Shown piece by piece: positions 1 through 7,026 of a stretch of DNA of 15,222 bases. Under the pieces are notes generated by a model. The model did not search any database. It had not been told where the DNA came from and saw only the letters and a program-made list of their open reading frames with translations. This DNA comes from Phycisphaerae bacterium (GTDB lineage: Bacteria > Planctomycetota > Phycisphaerae > SM23-33): contig JASLZV010000009.1 in NCBI GenBank assembly GCA_030754715.1, forward strand, positions 1 through 15,222, written 5' to 3'. Both the position numbers and the translations under genes were made by a program. The stretch's first letter is position 1. Every line of letters starts with the position of its first letter.

Positions 1-2
1 AC

Positions 3-239
3 ACGATTTTCCATCTCGGCGGCGGAGAAGGAGGCATCGGATACTTCGTCGATCACGTGGGCGTCTCATTCAGCAAGCTGTGGGAGGACATGGCCGACTG
101 GACCTCTCTGCCCGCGCAGACAAAAGAAGTCCTGACAAAGGGCATCCAAGAGGGAATGGAAGGTGAATCGCTGCAGGAAATGGCCGAATGGCGCGACGAT
201 AAGATCGTCGCGATGTTGAAGATCATCTACGGCCCATAG
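3..239 (+). CDS. 3-hydroxyacyl-CoA dehydrogenase / carnitine 3-dehydrogenase-like, C-terminal part
   Basis: This is an open frame entering from the left edge, so the start and the NAD-binding half lie outside the window. The visible 78 residues begin TIFHLGGGEGG and continue through a helical segment to IIYGP and a TAG stop. An LxGGEGG stretch followed by a short helical tail is what I recall from the C-terminal domain of carnitine 3-dehydrogenases and related 3-hydroxyacyl-CoA dehydrogenases, which oxidise a 3-hydroxy group with NAD in the cytoplasm. The substrate cannot be judged from this fragment. An acyl-CoA role would fit the acetyl-CoA synthetase two genes downstream, but the HEAT-repeat gene between them has its own promoter, so a shared operon is not shown. 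The family call rests on a short segment recalled from memory. Confidence 0.62.
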   Translation, partial: TIFHLGGGEGGIGYFVDHVGVSFSKLWEDMADWTSLPAQTKEVLTKGIQEGMEGESLQEMAEWRDDKIVAMLKIIYGP

Positions 240-408
240 GCAACGGCGCAGGTACTCGACAGAAAAGAGGTTGTCCCTTGCCCGCTTGTCCCTAATCCGA
301 TCCGCCGCCTGTGGACAAGGTCGGGTTGGGGTAGGTAGAATGCTGGGCATGGTTGCGACGGGGACAGTTCGGAAGCTCGACAAGAGAGTCGAGAAGGGTG
401 TCAGAACA
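240..408 (+). other. Intergenic leader with two inverted repeats
   Basis: This gap before the HEAT-repeat gene holds no gene. CTTGTCC (285-291) is the inverted repeat of GGACAAG (313-319) with a 21-nt loop, and it overlaps the -35 box of the promoter described separately. TTGTCCCT occurs as a direct repeat at about 271 and 286. A second perfect hairpin, CTCGAC (376-381) with GTCGAG (388-393) around a 6-nt loop, lies just before the purine-rich ribosome binding site (AAGGG, 394-398). It could influence translation of the HEAT-repeat gene. The first hairpin might instead end transcription of the dehydrogenase, although no T-run follows it. Confidence 0.45.
312..341 (+). promoter_or_regulatory. 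Putative promoter of the HEAT-repeat gene (TGGACA-N18-TAGAAT)
   Basis: A -35-like TGGACA (312-317) and a -10-like TAGAAT (336-341) are separated by exactly 18 bp. The bases after the -10 read GCTGGGCATGG. The same layout occurs before the acetyl-CoA synthetase (TGGACG-N18-TATAAT, then GTTGGGTATGG) and on the minus strand at 11746-11775 (TAGACA-N18-TAGAAT, then ATGAGGATGG). Agreement in both hexamers, in the spacing and in the following bases makes this more convincing than one match alone. The expected start near 348 leaves a leader of about 60 nt. Confidence 0.6.
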
Positions 409-2061
409 ATGAAGCCAAAAATGTTCGTTGCTGTGTTCGTTGCTGTGTTCCTGGGTTTGGGCGGATATGCCAGGGGCGGCGCCGAGAGTAAGGAGGCAAC
501 GCGGGCACAACAGCAGAAGATTCAATCGCTCATCGTGAAACTACAGAACAGGAACGTCAATGTGCGCAAGGAGGCCGCCATCACGCTGGCCAAGATGGCG
601 TCCGAGGTCAACGAGGCCGTCGGCGTCCTTGCCGGCGTCTTGAAGGACAAGGACCGATACATGCGTTCTTTCGCCGCCGAGGCCCTTGGGAAAATCGGCC
701 CGGCTGCAAAGGCGGTAATCCCCCAACTCATCGAGGCCTTGAAGGACAAGTACAGCGACGTGCGCCAATACGCCGCCATCGCTCTCGGTCAATTGGGCGG
801 CGACGCCAAGGCGGCTGTCCCCGCCCTCATCGAGGCCATGAATGACAAGAAGAGCAGTTCGGCGCGTGCGGTCATCGCCAAGGTCCTGGGGCAGGTCGGG
901 CCTGAGCCCGATGAGGTGATCCCGACCTTCGACGAGGCCCTGAAAGACAAGGATGCAGTTTTGAGTCGCAGCGCCGGTTTGGTCCTGGGGACACTTGGGC
1001 GCCCGGCCGTGCCTTCCCTGCTCGACGGCCTGGCAGACAAGCGAAGATACGTGCGCGTCAATTCCGCCAAGGCCCTGGGGCAGGTTGGACGCGACGCCGC
1101 CAGCGTGGCTGGTGTTGCCAGTGCCCTGGGCAAGGCCACCAGACATAAAGACAAGATCACTCGCCTGTGGGCCACCTATGCAGCCGTGAAGACCGGGGTC
1201 CGGGGGACGGTGCCCGGCCTGATCGAATTCTTCAAGGACCGTGACATCAATGTAGGCAATGCCGCCATCGAGGCGATGGCAGAACTCGGGCCCAAGGCGG
1301 TCTATCCGCTGATCAAGGCCCTTAGGGACAAGGACAGGTCCGTACATTGCAACGCCGCCAGGGCGCTGGGCCGGATGGGCCCCGGGGCGAGGCGAGCTGT
1401 CCCGGCACTGATCAGAGTCCTGCATTGGAACCCGAACCTGAAAAACCCACCGACATGGCCAAATATGAAATTGCGCGCCAAAGCACTGGACGCGCTGGGG
1501 GAGATAGGACCGGTCGCCAAGAGGGCCATTCCCCGCATGATCAAACTTATGGACATCGGGACCGAGCAGATGAGAATCCATGGAGGCCGCGTCAAAGTCC
1601 GCACCGGTGGAGGCCACGCTCCGGTCAACGTCCGCATAAGTGCCGCGCGAGCCTTTGGGAAGATGGGCCCGGTGGCCGGGCCCGCCGTCCCGATCCTGAT
1701 AAAGAACTTGAAACACAAGAATGCGAAGGTGCGTCGCACCGCGACACTGGCGCTGGGCCAGATCGGATCGGCGGCTGAGGCTGCCGTGCCGGTACTGATA
1801 AAAGAATTGAAGGAAAAGCCCCTGGAGGGCGCTGAGGCCCTGAGCGGAATCGGTCCGAAGGCCGCCGCGGCCACCCCGGCGCTGGTCGAGACGTTGAAGC
1901 ACAAGGACTGGCGCGTGCGTGAGACCGCCGCCCGGGCACTAGGGAAGATCGGTCCGGCCGCAAAGGCAGCCGTCCCTCAACTCACCGAGGCATTGAAGGA
2001 CGAAAATACCGAAGTCCGCGCCGTGGCCGGCGAGGCGATCAAGAAGATACAAGCGGAATAG
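409..2061 (+). CDS. Secreted HEAT-repeat (PBS-lyase-type) protein
   Basis: The protein is 550 residues from the ATG at 409. That start gives a signal peptide: basic MKPK, a hydrophobic run VAVFVAVFLGLGG, and a likely cleavage site near ARG-GAE. The frame is open upstream to 271, but that extension reads through the promoter and hairpins, so it is rejected. The rest is about 15 tandem helical repeats of 30-37 residues with the recurring pattern VR..AA.ALG.IGP.A..AVP.LI.AL.DKD, typical of HEAT/PBS-lyase solenoids. Repeats 9 and 10 carry longer loops (around the stretches NPNLKNPPTWPN and HGGRVKVRTGGGH). Such solenoids are protein-interaction scaffolds, and no catalytic residues are seen. Export to the periplasm is inferred from the signal peptide; the partner is unknown. 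A long open frame on the opposite strand (541-1902) is a by-product of the repetitive GC-rich codons. Confidence 0.88.
   Translation: MKPKMFVAVFVAVFLGLGGYARGGAESKEATRAQQQKIQSLIVKLQNRNVNVRKEAAITLAKMASEVNEAVGVLAGVLKDKDRYMRSFAAEALGKIGPAAKAVIPQLIEALKDKYSDVRQYAAIALGQLGGDAKAAVPALIEAMNDKKSSSARAVIAKVLGQVGPEPDEVIPTFDEALKDKDAVLSRSAGLVLGTLGRPAVPSLLDGLADKRRYVRVNSAKALGQVGRDAASVAGVASALGKATRHKDKITRLWATYAAVKTGVRGTVPGLIEFFKDRDINVGNAAIEAMAELGPKAVYPLIKALRDKDRSVHCNAARALGRMGPGARRAVPALIRVLHWNPNLKNPPTWPNMKLRAKALDALGEIGPVAKRAIPRMIKLMDIGTEQMRIHGGRVKVRTGGGHAPVNVRISAARAFGKMGPVAGPAVPILIKNLKHKNAKVRRTATLALGQIGSAAEAAVPVLIKELKEKPLEGAEALSGIGPKAAAATPALVETLKHKDWRVRETAARALGKIGPAAKAAVPQLTEALKDENTEVRAVAGEAIKKIQAE
423..446 (+). 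repeat. Tandem 12-bp duplication in the signal-peptide coding region
   Basis: GTTCGTTGCTGT occurs twice back to back, at 423-434 and 435-446, and encodes the repeated hydrophobic residues VAVF-VAVF. The copies are identical, which suggests a recent slippage duplication that lengthened the signal-peptide core while keeping the frame. Confidence 0.85.
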
Positions 2062-2082
2062 CAGCCGACGAGCCAGCGGCAA

Positions 2083-2112
2083 TGGACGGAGCTGAGGAGG
2101 AGTGGGTATAAT
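2083..2112 (+). promoter_or_regulatory. Putative promoter upstream of the acetyl-CoA synthetase (TGGACG-N18-TATAAT)
   Basis: TGGACG (2083-2088), an 18-bp spacer, then a perfect TATAAT (2107-2112). It is followed by GTTGGGTATGG, nearly the same bases as after the promoter of the HEAT-repeat gene. The inferred start near 2119 leaves a leader of about 145-175 nt that contains the 43-bp repeated motif. The promoter begins 22 bp after the HEAT-repeat stop codon. Confidence 0.62.
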
Positions 2113-2158
2113 GTTGGGTATGGGTGGTATGGGGAGGGGACATGTTTGCAATTGGCAT

Positions 2159-2201
2159 AAGTCGTTAGAATTTAAGTAGGACGAGTTTTTTGGCAGGAGC
2201 A
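2159..2201 (+). repeat. Dispersed 43-bp leader motif, copy A
   Basis: The segment begins AAGTCGTTAGAATTTAAG and ends GAGTTTTTTGGCAGGAGCA. It matches the copy at 4498-4540 at 37 of 43 positions and the minus-strand copy at 11664-11706 at 34 of 43, with no gaps (counted by eye). The conserved core is TTAGAA, AAG.AG, GAGTTTTT and GG.AGG..CA. It starts 52 bp downstream of the first base of the TATAAT box, so it should be part of the transcript leader. About 60-90 nt remain between it and the start of the acetyl-CoA synthetase, so its AGGAG is not that gene's ribosome binding site. Confidence 0.85.
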
Positions 2202-2292
2202 ACTTCAGGATTGCCGTTATCGCTGACGGTCTACACTACGAGGACCCTCGGCCAAGGGTCAGATGGAAAATGTCCAAGGAAAGGAAGGCAGC

Positions 2293-4332
2293 ATGATGCG
2301 CAGAAAAGAATCTCTGGAAGTCACCGAGGCGGAAATTGCGGTTCACTGGCAGGAGGAGGATTATTTGTATCCGTCATCGCAGTTTATTGCCCAGGCAAAT
2401 ATGACCGACAATGGCATTTATGAGCGGTTTGGCCTGGAATATTTCCCTGAATGCTATAAGGAATACGCTGATCTGCTTACCTGGTATCAGTACTGGACCA
2501 CGACGCTCGACACGAGCGATGCCCCTTGCTGGAAGTGGTTTGTAGGAGGAAAGATAAATGCTTGTTACAACTGCCTTGACAGGCACCTGGCGAAGTATAG
2601 GAACAAGGCTGCAATTATTTACGTACCGGAACCGGAGGAAGAACCTCATGTGGCCCTAACTTACCAGGAACTTTACGTAAGGGTGAATGAGGTTGCAGCA
2701 ATTCTTCGAGACTTTGGGGGACTTAAGGCCGGCGATAGAGTAACCCTTCACATGCCGATGGTTTTGGAACTTCCGATCACGATGCTCGCCTGCGCCAGAC
2801 TCGGGGTAATTCACTCCGAGGTATACGGGGGATTCAGCGGCGCAGCGTGTGGTAAAAGAATAGCCGACTCTGGAAGTCGTGTCCTGATAACCATAGACGG
2901 CTACTACCGGTCCGGTAAATTGCTAGATCACAAAGAAAAAGCGGACGCGGCCCTTAAGGTGGCCCAAGAAAGCGGCCAAACCATCGACAAAGTTCTGATT
3001 TGGAGGCGTTATCCCGGGAAATATGTTTCTGAGACACCGATAGTGGATGGCCGTGATCACTTTATGGAGGATTTGCTGAAGGATTATGCCGGCGAAAAAG
3101 TTGAGCCCGTTTCTATGCCTGCTGAAGATCCTCTTTTTCTCATGTATACCAGCGGGACGACCGGTACGCCAAAAGGATGTCAGCATAGCACAGGCGGCTA
3201 CTTAGCCTATGCCGCAGGCACATCAAAGTATGTCCAGGACATTCATCCGGAGGATGTTTACTGGTGCATGGCGGATATAGGATGGATCACCGGTCATTCA
3301 TATATTGTTTACGGTCCGCTGTCGCTTGGTGCAACGAGCGTCATGTACGAGGGTGTCCCTACGTACCCGGATGCCGGGCGTGCCTGGAGAATAGCCGAAC
3401 GACTTGGTGTTAATATATTCCACACTGCCCCGACTACGATACGGATGTTAAGAAAAGTCGGTCCGGATGAGCCAAAGAAGTATAATTATCACTTTAAGCA
3501 CATGACGACAGTGGGAGAACCGATAGAACCGCAGGTGTGGAAGTGGTATTACCAGGTCGTCGGTAAAGGTGAAGCCGTCATTGTTGACACATGGTGGCAG
3601 ACGGAAACGGGAGGGTTCCTCTGCAGCACTATGCCAGCGATGCAACGTATGAAGCCGGGAAGCGCAGGTCCGGCTATGCCTGGTATCCATCCGGTGATCT
3701 ACGATGAGGAAGGGAATGAGATTCCGGCGGGGGCCGGCAAAGCAGGGAATATATGCATCCAAAACCCATGGCCAGGTGCATTCCAGACAATATGGGGAGA
3801 TCGTGAACGATACGTTTCGCAGTACTATGAAAAGTATTGTAAAAACAAGGATAGTAAAGACTGGCGTGACTGGCCATATTTCACAAGTGATGCGGCCATG
3901 CAGGGGCAAGATGGATACTATCGTATTTTGGGCAGGGTTGACGATGTGATCAATGTTGCCGGGCACCGATTGGGCACTAAGGAGTTAGAGTCGAGCTGTC
4001 TTATTGTCACGGAGGTCGCAGAGGCATCGGTTGTGCCCCTGGCGGACGAATTAAGGGGTCGGGCACCGGACGTTTATGTGTCTCTTAGGCCGGGCTACCA
4101 ACCCAGCAAAGAACTGGAAGATGCGATTGTGAAGGCTATCGAGACAACAATCGGCAAAATAGCCAGGCCGAAGCACGTCTATATCGTGCCCGATATGCCT
4201 AAGACCCGTTCCGGGAAGATCATGCGCCGTGTCCTGGCGGCTATCTCTAATAAGAAGGACATTGGTGATGTGACGACGTTGGCTAATGCGGACATTGTGG
4301 AAGAGATTCGCAAAATAGTTCAAGGCGAGTAG
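2293..4332 (+). CDS. acs: Acetyl-CoA synthetase (AMP-forming)
   Basis: This enzyme joins acetate to coenzyme A through acetyl-AMP in the cytoplasm. The ORF gives 679 residues from the ATG at 2293, close to the usual 650. AAGGAAGG at 2281-2288 favours 2293 or the next ATG at 2296. An upstream in-frame ATG at 2263 with AAGGG before it is a possible alternative. Adenylate-forming motifs appear in order: YTSGTTGTPKG (from about residue 285), DTWWQTETGG (about 432), with the double tryptophan typical of small-acid binding, GRVDDVINVAGHRLG (about 547), and KTRSGKIMRR near the C-terminus. The lysine of SGK (about 642) is the catalytic residue that protein acetyltransferases modify in known enzymes. 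Acetate is the best guess; propionate is possible. Codon choice looks more AT-rich than in the flanking genes, which may mean transfer. Its leader carries repeat copy A. Confidence 0.93.
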   Translation: MMRRKESLEVTEAEIAVHWQEEDYLYPSSQFIAQANMTDNGIYERFGLEYFPECYKEYADLLTWYQYWTTTLDTSDAPCWKWFVGGKINACYNCLDRHLAKYRNKAAIIYVPEPEEEPHVALTYQELYVRVNEVAAILRDFGGLKAGDRVTLHMPMVLELPITMLACARLGVIHSEVYGGFSGAACGKRIADSGSRVLITIDGYYRSGKLLDHKEKADAALKVAQESGQTIDKVLIWRRYPGKYVSETPIVDGRDHFMEDLLKDYAGEKVEPVSMPAEDPLFLMYTSGTTGTPKGCQHSTGGYLAYAAGTSKYVQDIHPEDVYWCMADIGWITGHSYIVYGPLSLGATSVMYEGVPTYPDAGRAWRIAERLGVNIFHTAPTTIRMLRKVGPDEPKKYNYHFKHMTTVGEPIEPQVWKWYYQVVGKGEAVIVDTWWQTETGGFLCSTMPAMQRMKPGSAGPAMPGIHPVIYDEEGNEIPAGAGKAGNICIQNPWPGAFQTIWGDRERYVSQYYEKYCKNKDSKDWRDWPYFTSDAAMQGQDGYYRILGRVDDVINVAGHRLGTKELESSCLIVTEVAEASVVPLADELRGRAPDVYVSLRPGYQPSKELEDAIVKAIETTIGKIARPKHVYIVPDMPKTRSGKIMRRVLAAISNKKDIGDVTTLANADIVEEIRKIVQGE

Positions 4333-4546
4333 TCGCCCGGTCTGCCTCGGTGGATCTGGCCGCTGTCTATCCCGAAAAGCATATCCGCACTGGTGGGGGG
4401 GCGATCTGGGGCCCTCAGGCATTCGATCGCCTCCATGCTATGTTGGAAGGGGAGATCGTATGAGGTATGAGAAAAGGGGCTTGTCGGCGATGATCGCAAG
4501 TCGTTAGAATTCAAGCAGGGCGAGTTTTTCGGGAGGTGCAGGATAT
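4333..4546 (+). other. Intergenic region between acs and the epimerase gene
   Basis: This stretch holds no gene. Its right end is repeat copy B. The part at about 4438-4497 also resembles the DNA before copy A: both have ATGTTGG, then GGTATG followed by a purine run. No clear hexamers of the TRGACR-N18-TAKAAT kind were found. At the equivalent distance the -10 position reads GATCGT (4454-4459), so the promoter half of this copy looks degenerate. TTAGAAT inside the motif (4503-4509) could serve as an alternative -10. No terminator-like hairpin with a T-run was seen after acs. Confidence 0.4.
4498..4540 (+). repeat. Dispersed 43-bp leader motif, copy B
   Basis: The segment begins AAGTCGTTAGAATTCAAG and ends GAGTTTTTCGGGAGGTGCA. 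It differs from copy A at 6 of 43 positions and from copy C at 9. Here the motif's final GGGAGGTG (4531-4538) lies 8 nt before the ATG at 4547, so it directly supplies the ribosome binding site of the epimerase gene. The other two copies are not placed this way. Confidence 0.85.
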
Positions 4547-5278
4547 ATGCGCGTCTTGTTGGCCGGGGCGGCTGGACTTGTAGGCCGCGTAACATTGGAT
4601 CTGCTCAGCGAGCGACACGAGGTGACGGCCTTTGATATTCGAGCCGTCCAGGGGTGCAATAACGCGACAAAAGGCGATGTGCTCGACTGCGCCGACGTTG
4701 CGGCGGCCATGGAGGGGCAGGACGCGGTGGTCAATACTATTATGGCGCCCGAGACCACCTATGGCCGAAACGGTCCGGGGTTCACGATCAACGTCAGCGG
4801 GGCGTATAACTTGCTCGAAGCCGCCCGTGTCCACGGAATCAAGCGATTTGTGCACACGTCGAGCGGAGCGGTGCATACAGGTTATCCGCCGCCACCCGAG
4901 ACGTTTTTGAGCTATGACCTGTATCCGCTCAAGGCCTCGGGGCCTTACGCGCTGTCGAAGGTTCTGCAAGAGGAATTGGCGCGGTATTTCCACGAGCAAC
5001 ACGGGATGTCGATCGCGGTGATCAGGCCCTGGGGCATTATCGACTCGGAGCGGATGGTGGCGAACAACGGGAAGACCGTCACGGGTTACTATTGGGGGAC
5101 GATCGACCGTCGCGATGTGGCTTCGGCTTTAGTCTGCGCTTTGGAGGCCGAGGATATCGGCTACGAGTGCTTCTACGTGATGGCCACGCCCGGCGGTTAT
5201 AAAGCGGCGGATGTCGCGCGGACAGAGGAGCGATTGGGGTGGAAACCGAGGATTACTTTTGACGCGGATCTGGAGTGA
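4547..5278 (+). CDS. NAD-dependent epimerase/dehydratase (extended SDR family)
   Basis: The protein is 243 residues; the start is fixed by GGGAGGTG 8 nt upstream. The N-terminus MRVLLAGAAGLVG carries the GxxGxxG nucleotide-binding loop of a Rossmann fold. DVLD near residues 45-48 fits the adenine-pocket acid. YALSK at about 132-136 is the catalytic Tyr-xxx-Lys pair of extended short-chain dehydrogenases, and HTSSGAVH upstream supplies the usual serine/threonine. Members act on nucleotide sugars or similar substrates in the cytoplasm. At 243 residues it is shorter than the usual 300 or so, with a reduced C-terminal substrate domain, so the substrate cannot be named. It may be transcribed from a promoter in the repeat element or by read-through from acs. 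A hairpin follows the stop codon. Confidence 0.85.
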   Translation: MRVLLAGAAGLVGRVTLDLLSERHEVTAFDIRAVQGCNNATKGDVLDCADVAAAMEGQDAVVNTIMAPETTYGRNGPGFTINVSGAYNLLEAARVHGIKRFVHTSSGAVHTGYPPPPETFLSYDLYPLKASGPYALSKVLQEELARYFHEQHGMSIAVIRPWGIIDSERMVANNGKTVTGYYWGTIDRRDVASALVCALEAEDIGYECFYVMATPGGYKAADVARTEERLGWKPRITFDADLE

Positions 5279-5284
5279 GTTCGT

Positions 5285-5328
5285 CAGTTTGGGGGGCGCC
5301 ATACCTAATTGTGTTGTCCCCCAAACTG
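5285..5328 (+). terminator. Stem-loop after the epimerase gene
   Basis: CAGTTTGGGGG (5285-5295) pairs perfectly with CCCCCAAACTG (5318-5328), giving an 11-bp stem with a 22-nt loop, 7 nt after the stop codon. No T-run follows, so it is not a standard intrinsic terminator. It may work as a weak or bidirectional terminator or stabilise the 3' end. The long loop would also fit a REP-like palindromic repeat. Confidence 0.55.
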
Positions 5329-5396
5329 CGGGCAGACCGTTTACTGAAGTTTGAGTATGGTGATAAATACGTGGTAACGAGCAGGAGGCTACAGTA

Positions 5397-5837
5397 ATGC
5401 TGATATTGGCGCAAGGCGGGGGGATGGAGGTTGGCTGCGTTATGGTAATGCTGGGCGTGGTCGGCACGGTATTCGGAACGCTTGGAGGCATCTTCGCCTT
5501 TTTCCGGAACAAGGCCAAGCCCTCCATCCTCCTTGGTGTGGTGGGAGTTTTGTCCGTTGTCTTAAACATACTGGCATTGTTCTGGCTTAACGATGTGACG
5601 CTGTCTGAAATCCCGGACGAACTTAGTCGCTTACTTTGCGGCATTATTCCGTTTAATCCTTTCATAACCGTCCCGCTCGGGGTGGGAACGCTGAGTGTCA
5701 TTCTCGGCGTCGTCAGAAGAAAGGCGGTTCCATTGGGAGAGAAGTGGCTGTTCATCCCGGGAATTGTTGTTTTGCTGCTTATTGCCGTGATTATCTATCT
5801 ATTCCTTGAACTCCGTGCTGCGTATCTTGAAATGTGA
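5397..5837 (+). CDS. Small integral membrane protein, four predicted helices
   Basis: The protein is 146 residues. AGGAGG at 5383-5388, 8 nt before the ATG at 5397, supports the start. Hydrophobic stretches suitable for membrane helices lie at about 11-36, 43-64, 86-106 and 117-138, with short basic loops (RNKAK, RRK) between them. The only sizeable polar segment, at about 65-82, contains the acidic run SEIPDE. I do not recognise a family and see no catalytic motif. A weak promoter candidate, CAGACC-N17-TATGGT, lies at about 5334-5362. The next gene follows on the same strand after 67 bp, but nothing shows a joint function. Confidence 0.7.
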   Translation: MLILAQGGGMEVGCVMVMLGVVGTVFGTLGGIFAFFRNKAKPSILLGVVGVLSVVLNILALFWLNDVTLSEIPDELSRLLCGIIPFNPFITVPLGVGTLSVILGVVRRKAVPLGEKWLFIPGIVVLLLIAVIIYLFLELRAAYLEM

Positions 5838-5904
5838 CGTGTCAACGCAGAGGCAAGGGCTGTTGTACCTCACGGGAATCCCGATCTGTTCGAAGAGGCC
5901 TTTT

Positions 5905-6981
5905 ATGAAAGCAAAGCCGAACGCGGCGGCGAATTTTCAGGAGTTGGAGAGGGTGATAACCGGCCAGGCGCAGCCTTCTCGCGTTCACCTGGTGGAACTG
6001 GGTGTTGATCAGGAGATGGAGCGTTACGTGACAGAGGAGATCTTCGGGAACAAATGGGTCGACGACACCGAAGAGACGCGCAGGGCGTTCGCGCGGCAGC
6101 ACGTCGATTTCTACGCCAGAATGGGCTACGACTTCGCTCCGGGCGGGTCGGGGTTCAGGAATATGCCGCAGTTCAAGGACAGGAGGGCCGCCGACACGGC
6201 AGGGCTTTCCCGCGGCCAGCGGCGGTGGGTTGAGGAAGGCGGAGGCATCATAAAGAACCGGGACGACTTCGAGCGTATCGACTGGGAGGGAATCAGAGGC
6301 GATTTCAGGCGGCTCGAGGAGATGCGAGCAGTCCTGCCGGAAGGCATGAAATTGGTGGTGATAGCGTCGGTCTTCGAAATGATCCTCGAGAGGTTCCTGG
6401 GCTACCAGGACCTGTTCATGCTGTCGGTGGACGATCCGGAACTCGTCGAGGCCGTCTTCGAACGCTGGGGGCAAAAAGTATACGATTACTACAGCCAGGC
6501 CCTTGAGTACCCCGAGGTCGGCGCGATTTTCCACGCCGATGACCTGGGGTTCAAGACGGCCACCATGATGAGTCCGGAGTTTCTGAGAAGAAACGTGTTT
6601 CCGTGGTTCACTAAATACGCCGCCCTTGCACACGAGCGCGGCAGGACATACTGGTATCATTGCTGCGGTAATGTCGCGGGCGTGATGGCCGACCTGATCC
6701 AGGACGTTGGGATCGACGCGTTCCACTCCTTCCAGGACGTGATTGTCCCGATAGGGGATTTTCTGGATCGCCACGGGCCAGATATAGCGGCCCTTGGTGG
6801 CGTGGACGTGGACAATCTCGGGAGAATGGAGGAGCCGGACTTGCGAGTGTACGTAAGAAAGATACTGGATGAATGCATGCCGCGGCGATTCGCTCTCGGC
6901 TCAGGCAATACGGTGGCAAACTACATCCCGGTGCGAAACTACCTTGCCATGGTGGACGAAGCGCGATGCTGGTCCGGTTGA
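5905..6981 (+). CDS. URO-D-superfamily protein (uroporphyrinogen decarboxylase-like methyltransferase)
   Basis: The protein is 358 residues from the ATG at 5905, with AAGAGG 6-7 nt upstream. The frame is open back to a TTG at 5806, but that would overlap the previous gene and adds unrelated residues. Features of the URO-D/MtaA fold include HADDLGFKTATMMSPEFLRRNVFPW and, at about 252-256, HCCGN, resembling the zinc-binding H-x-C region of the methyltransferase branch; further on are GGVDV and GSGNTVANYIP. This branch, common in anaerobes and planctomycetes, moves methyl groups between corrinoid proteins, methylated substrates and cofactors, rather than making haem. I see no corrinoid-protein or haem gene nearby to fix the substrate. 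True uroporphyrinogen decarboxylase is less likely, because its N-terminal arginine motif is not evident. Confidence 0.8.
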   Translation: MKAKPNAAANFQELERVITGQAQPSRVHLVELGVDQEMERYVTEEIFGNKWVDDTEETRRAFARQHVDFYARMGYDFAPGGSGFRNMPQFKDRRAADTAGLSRGQRRWVEEGGGIIKNRDDFERIDWEGIRGDFRRLEEMRAVLPEGMKLVVIASVFEMILERFLGYQDLFMLSVDDPELVEAVFERWGQKVYDYYSQALEYPEVGAIFHADDLGFKTATMMSPEFLRRNVFPWFTKYAALAHERGRTYWYHCCGNVAGVMADLIQDVGIDAFHSFQDVIVPIGDFLDRHGPDIAALGGVDVDNLGRMEEPDLRVYVRKILDECMPRRFALGSGNTVANYIPVRNYLAMVDEARCWSG

Positions 6982-7026
6982 TGCCCCAGGGGCGGGGGCG
7001 TCTTGTTGTGCGATGGAAACGGGGGC

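Noticed and set aside
541..1902. 453-residue open frame on the minus strand
   Set aside because: It mirrors the HEAT-repeat codons on the other strand, has no recognisable domain or ribosome binding site, and the plus-strand protein is clearly real.
2150..2175. Possible sigma-54 promoter (TTGGCAT near 2152)
   Set aside because: The GC pair expected at -12 is missing, and the corresponding positions in copies B and C do not keep TGGCA.
2159..4540. Similar short peptides (LPKNS..LNSNDL) encoded on the minus strand at two places
   Set aside because: They are the translation of repeat copies A and B read backwards. The similarity comes from the DNA motif, and neither frame has coding features.
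5806..5904. N-terminal extension of the URO-D-like protein from a TTG start
   Set aside because: It would overlap the preceding membrane-protein gene and adds residues unlike the family; the ATG at 5905 has a reasonable ribosome binding site.
5842..6774. 310-residue open frame on the minus strand
   Set aside because: It lies opposite the URO-D-like gene and has no family resemblance; GC-rich coding DNA often leaves the opposite strand open.
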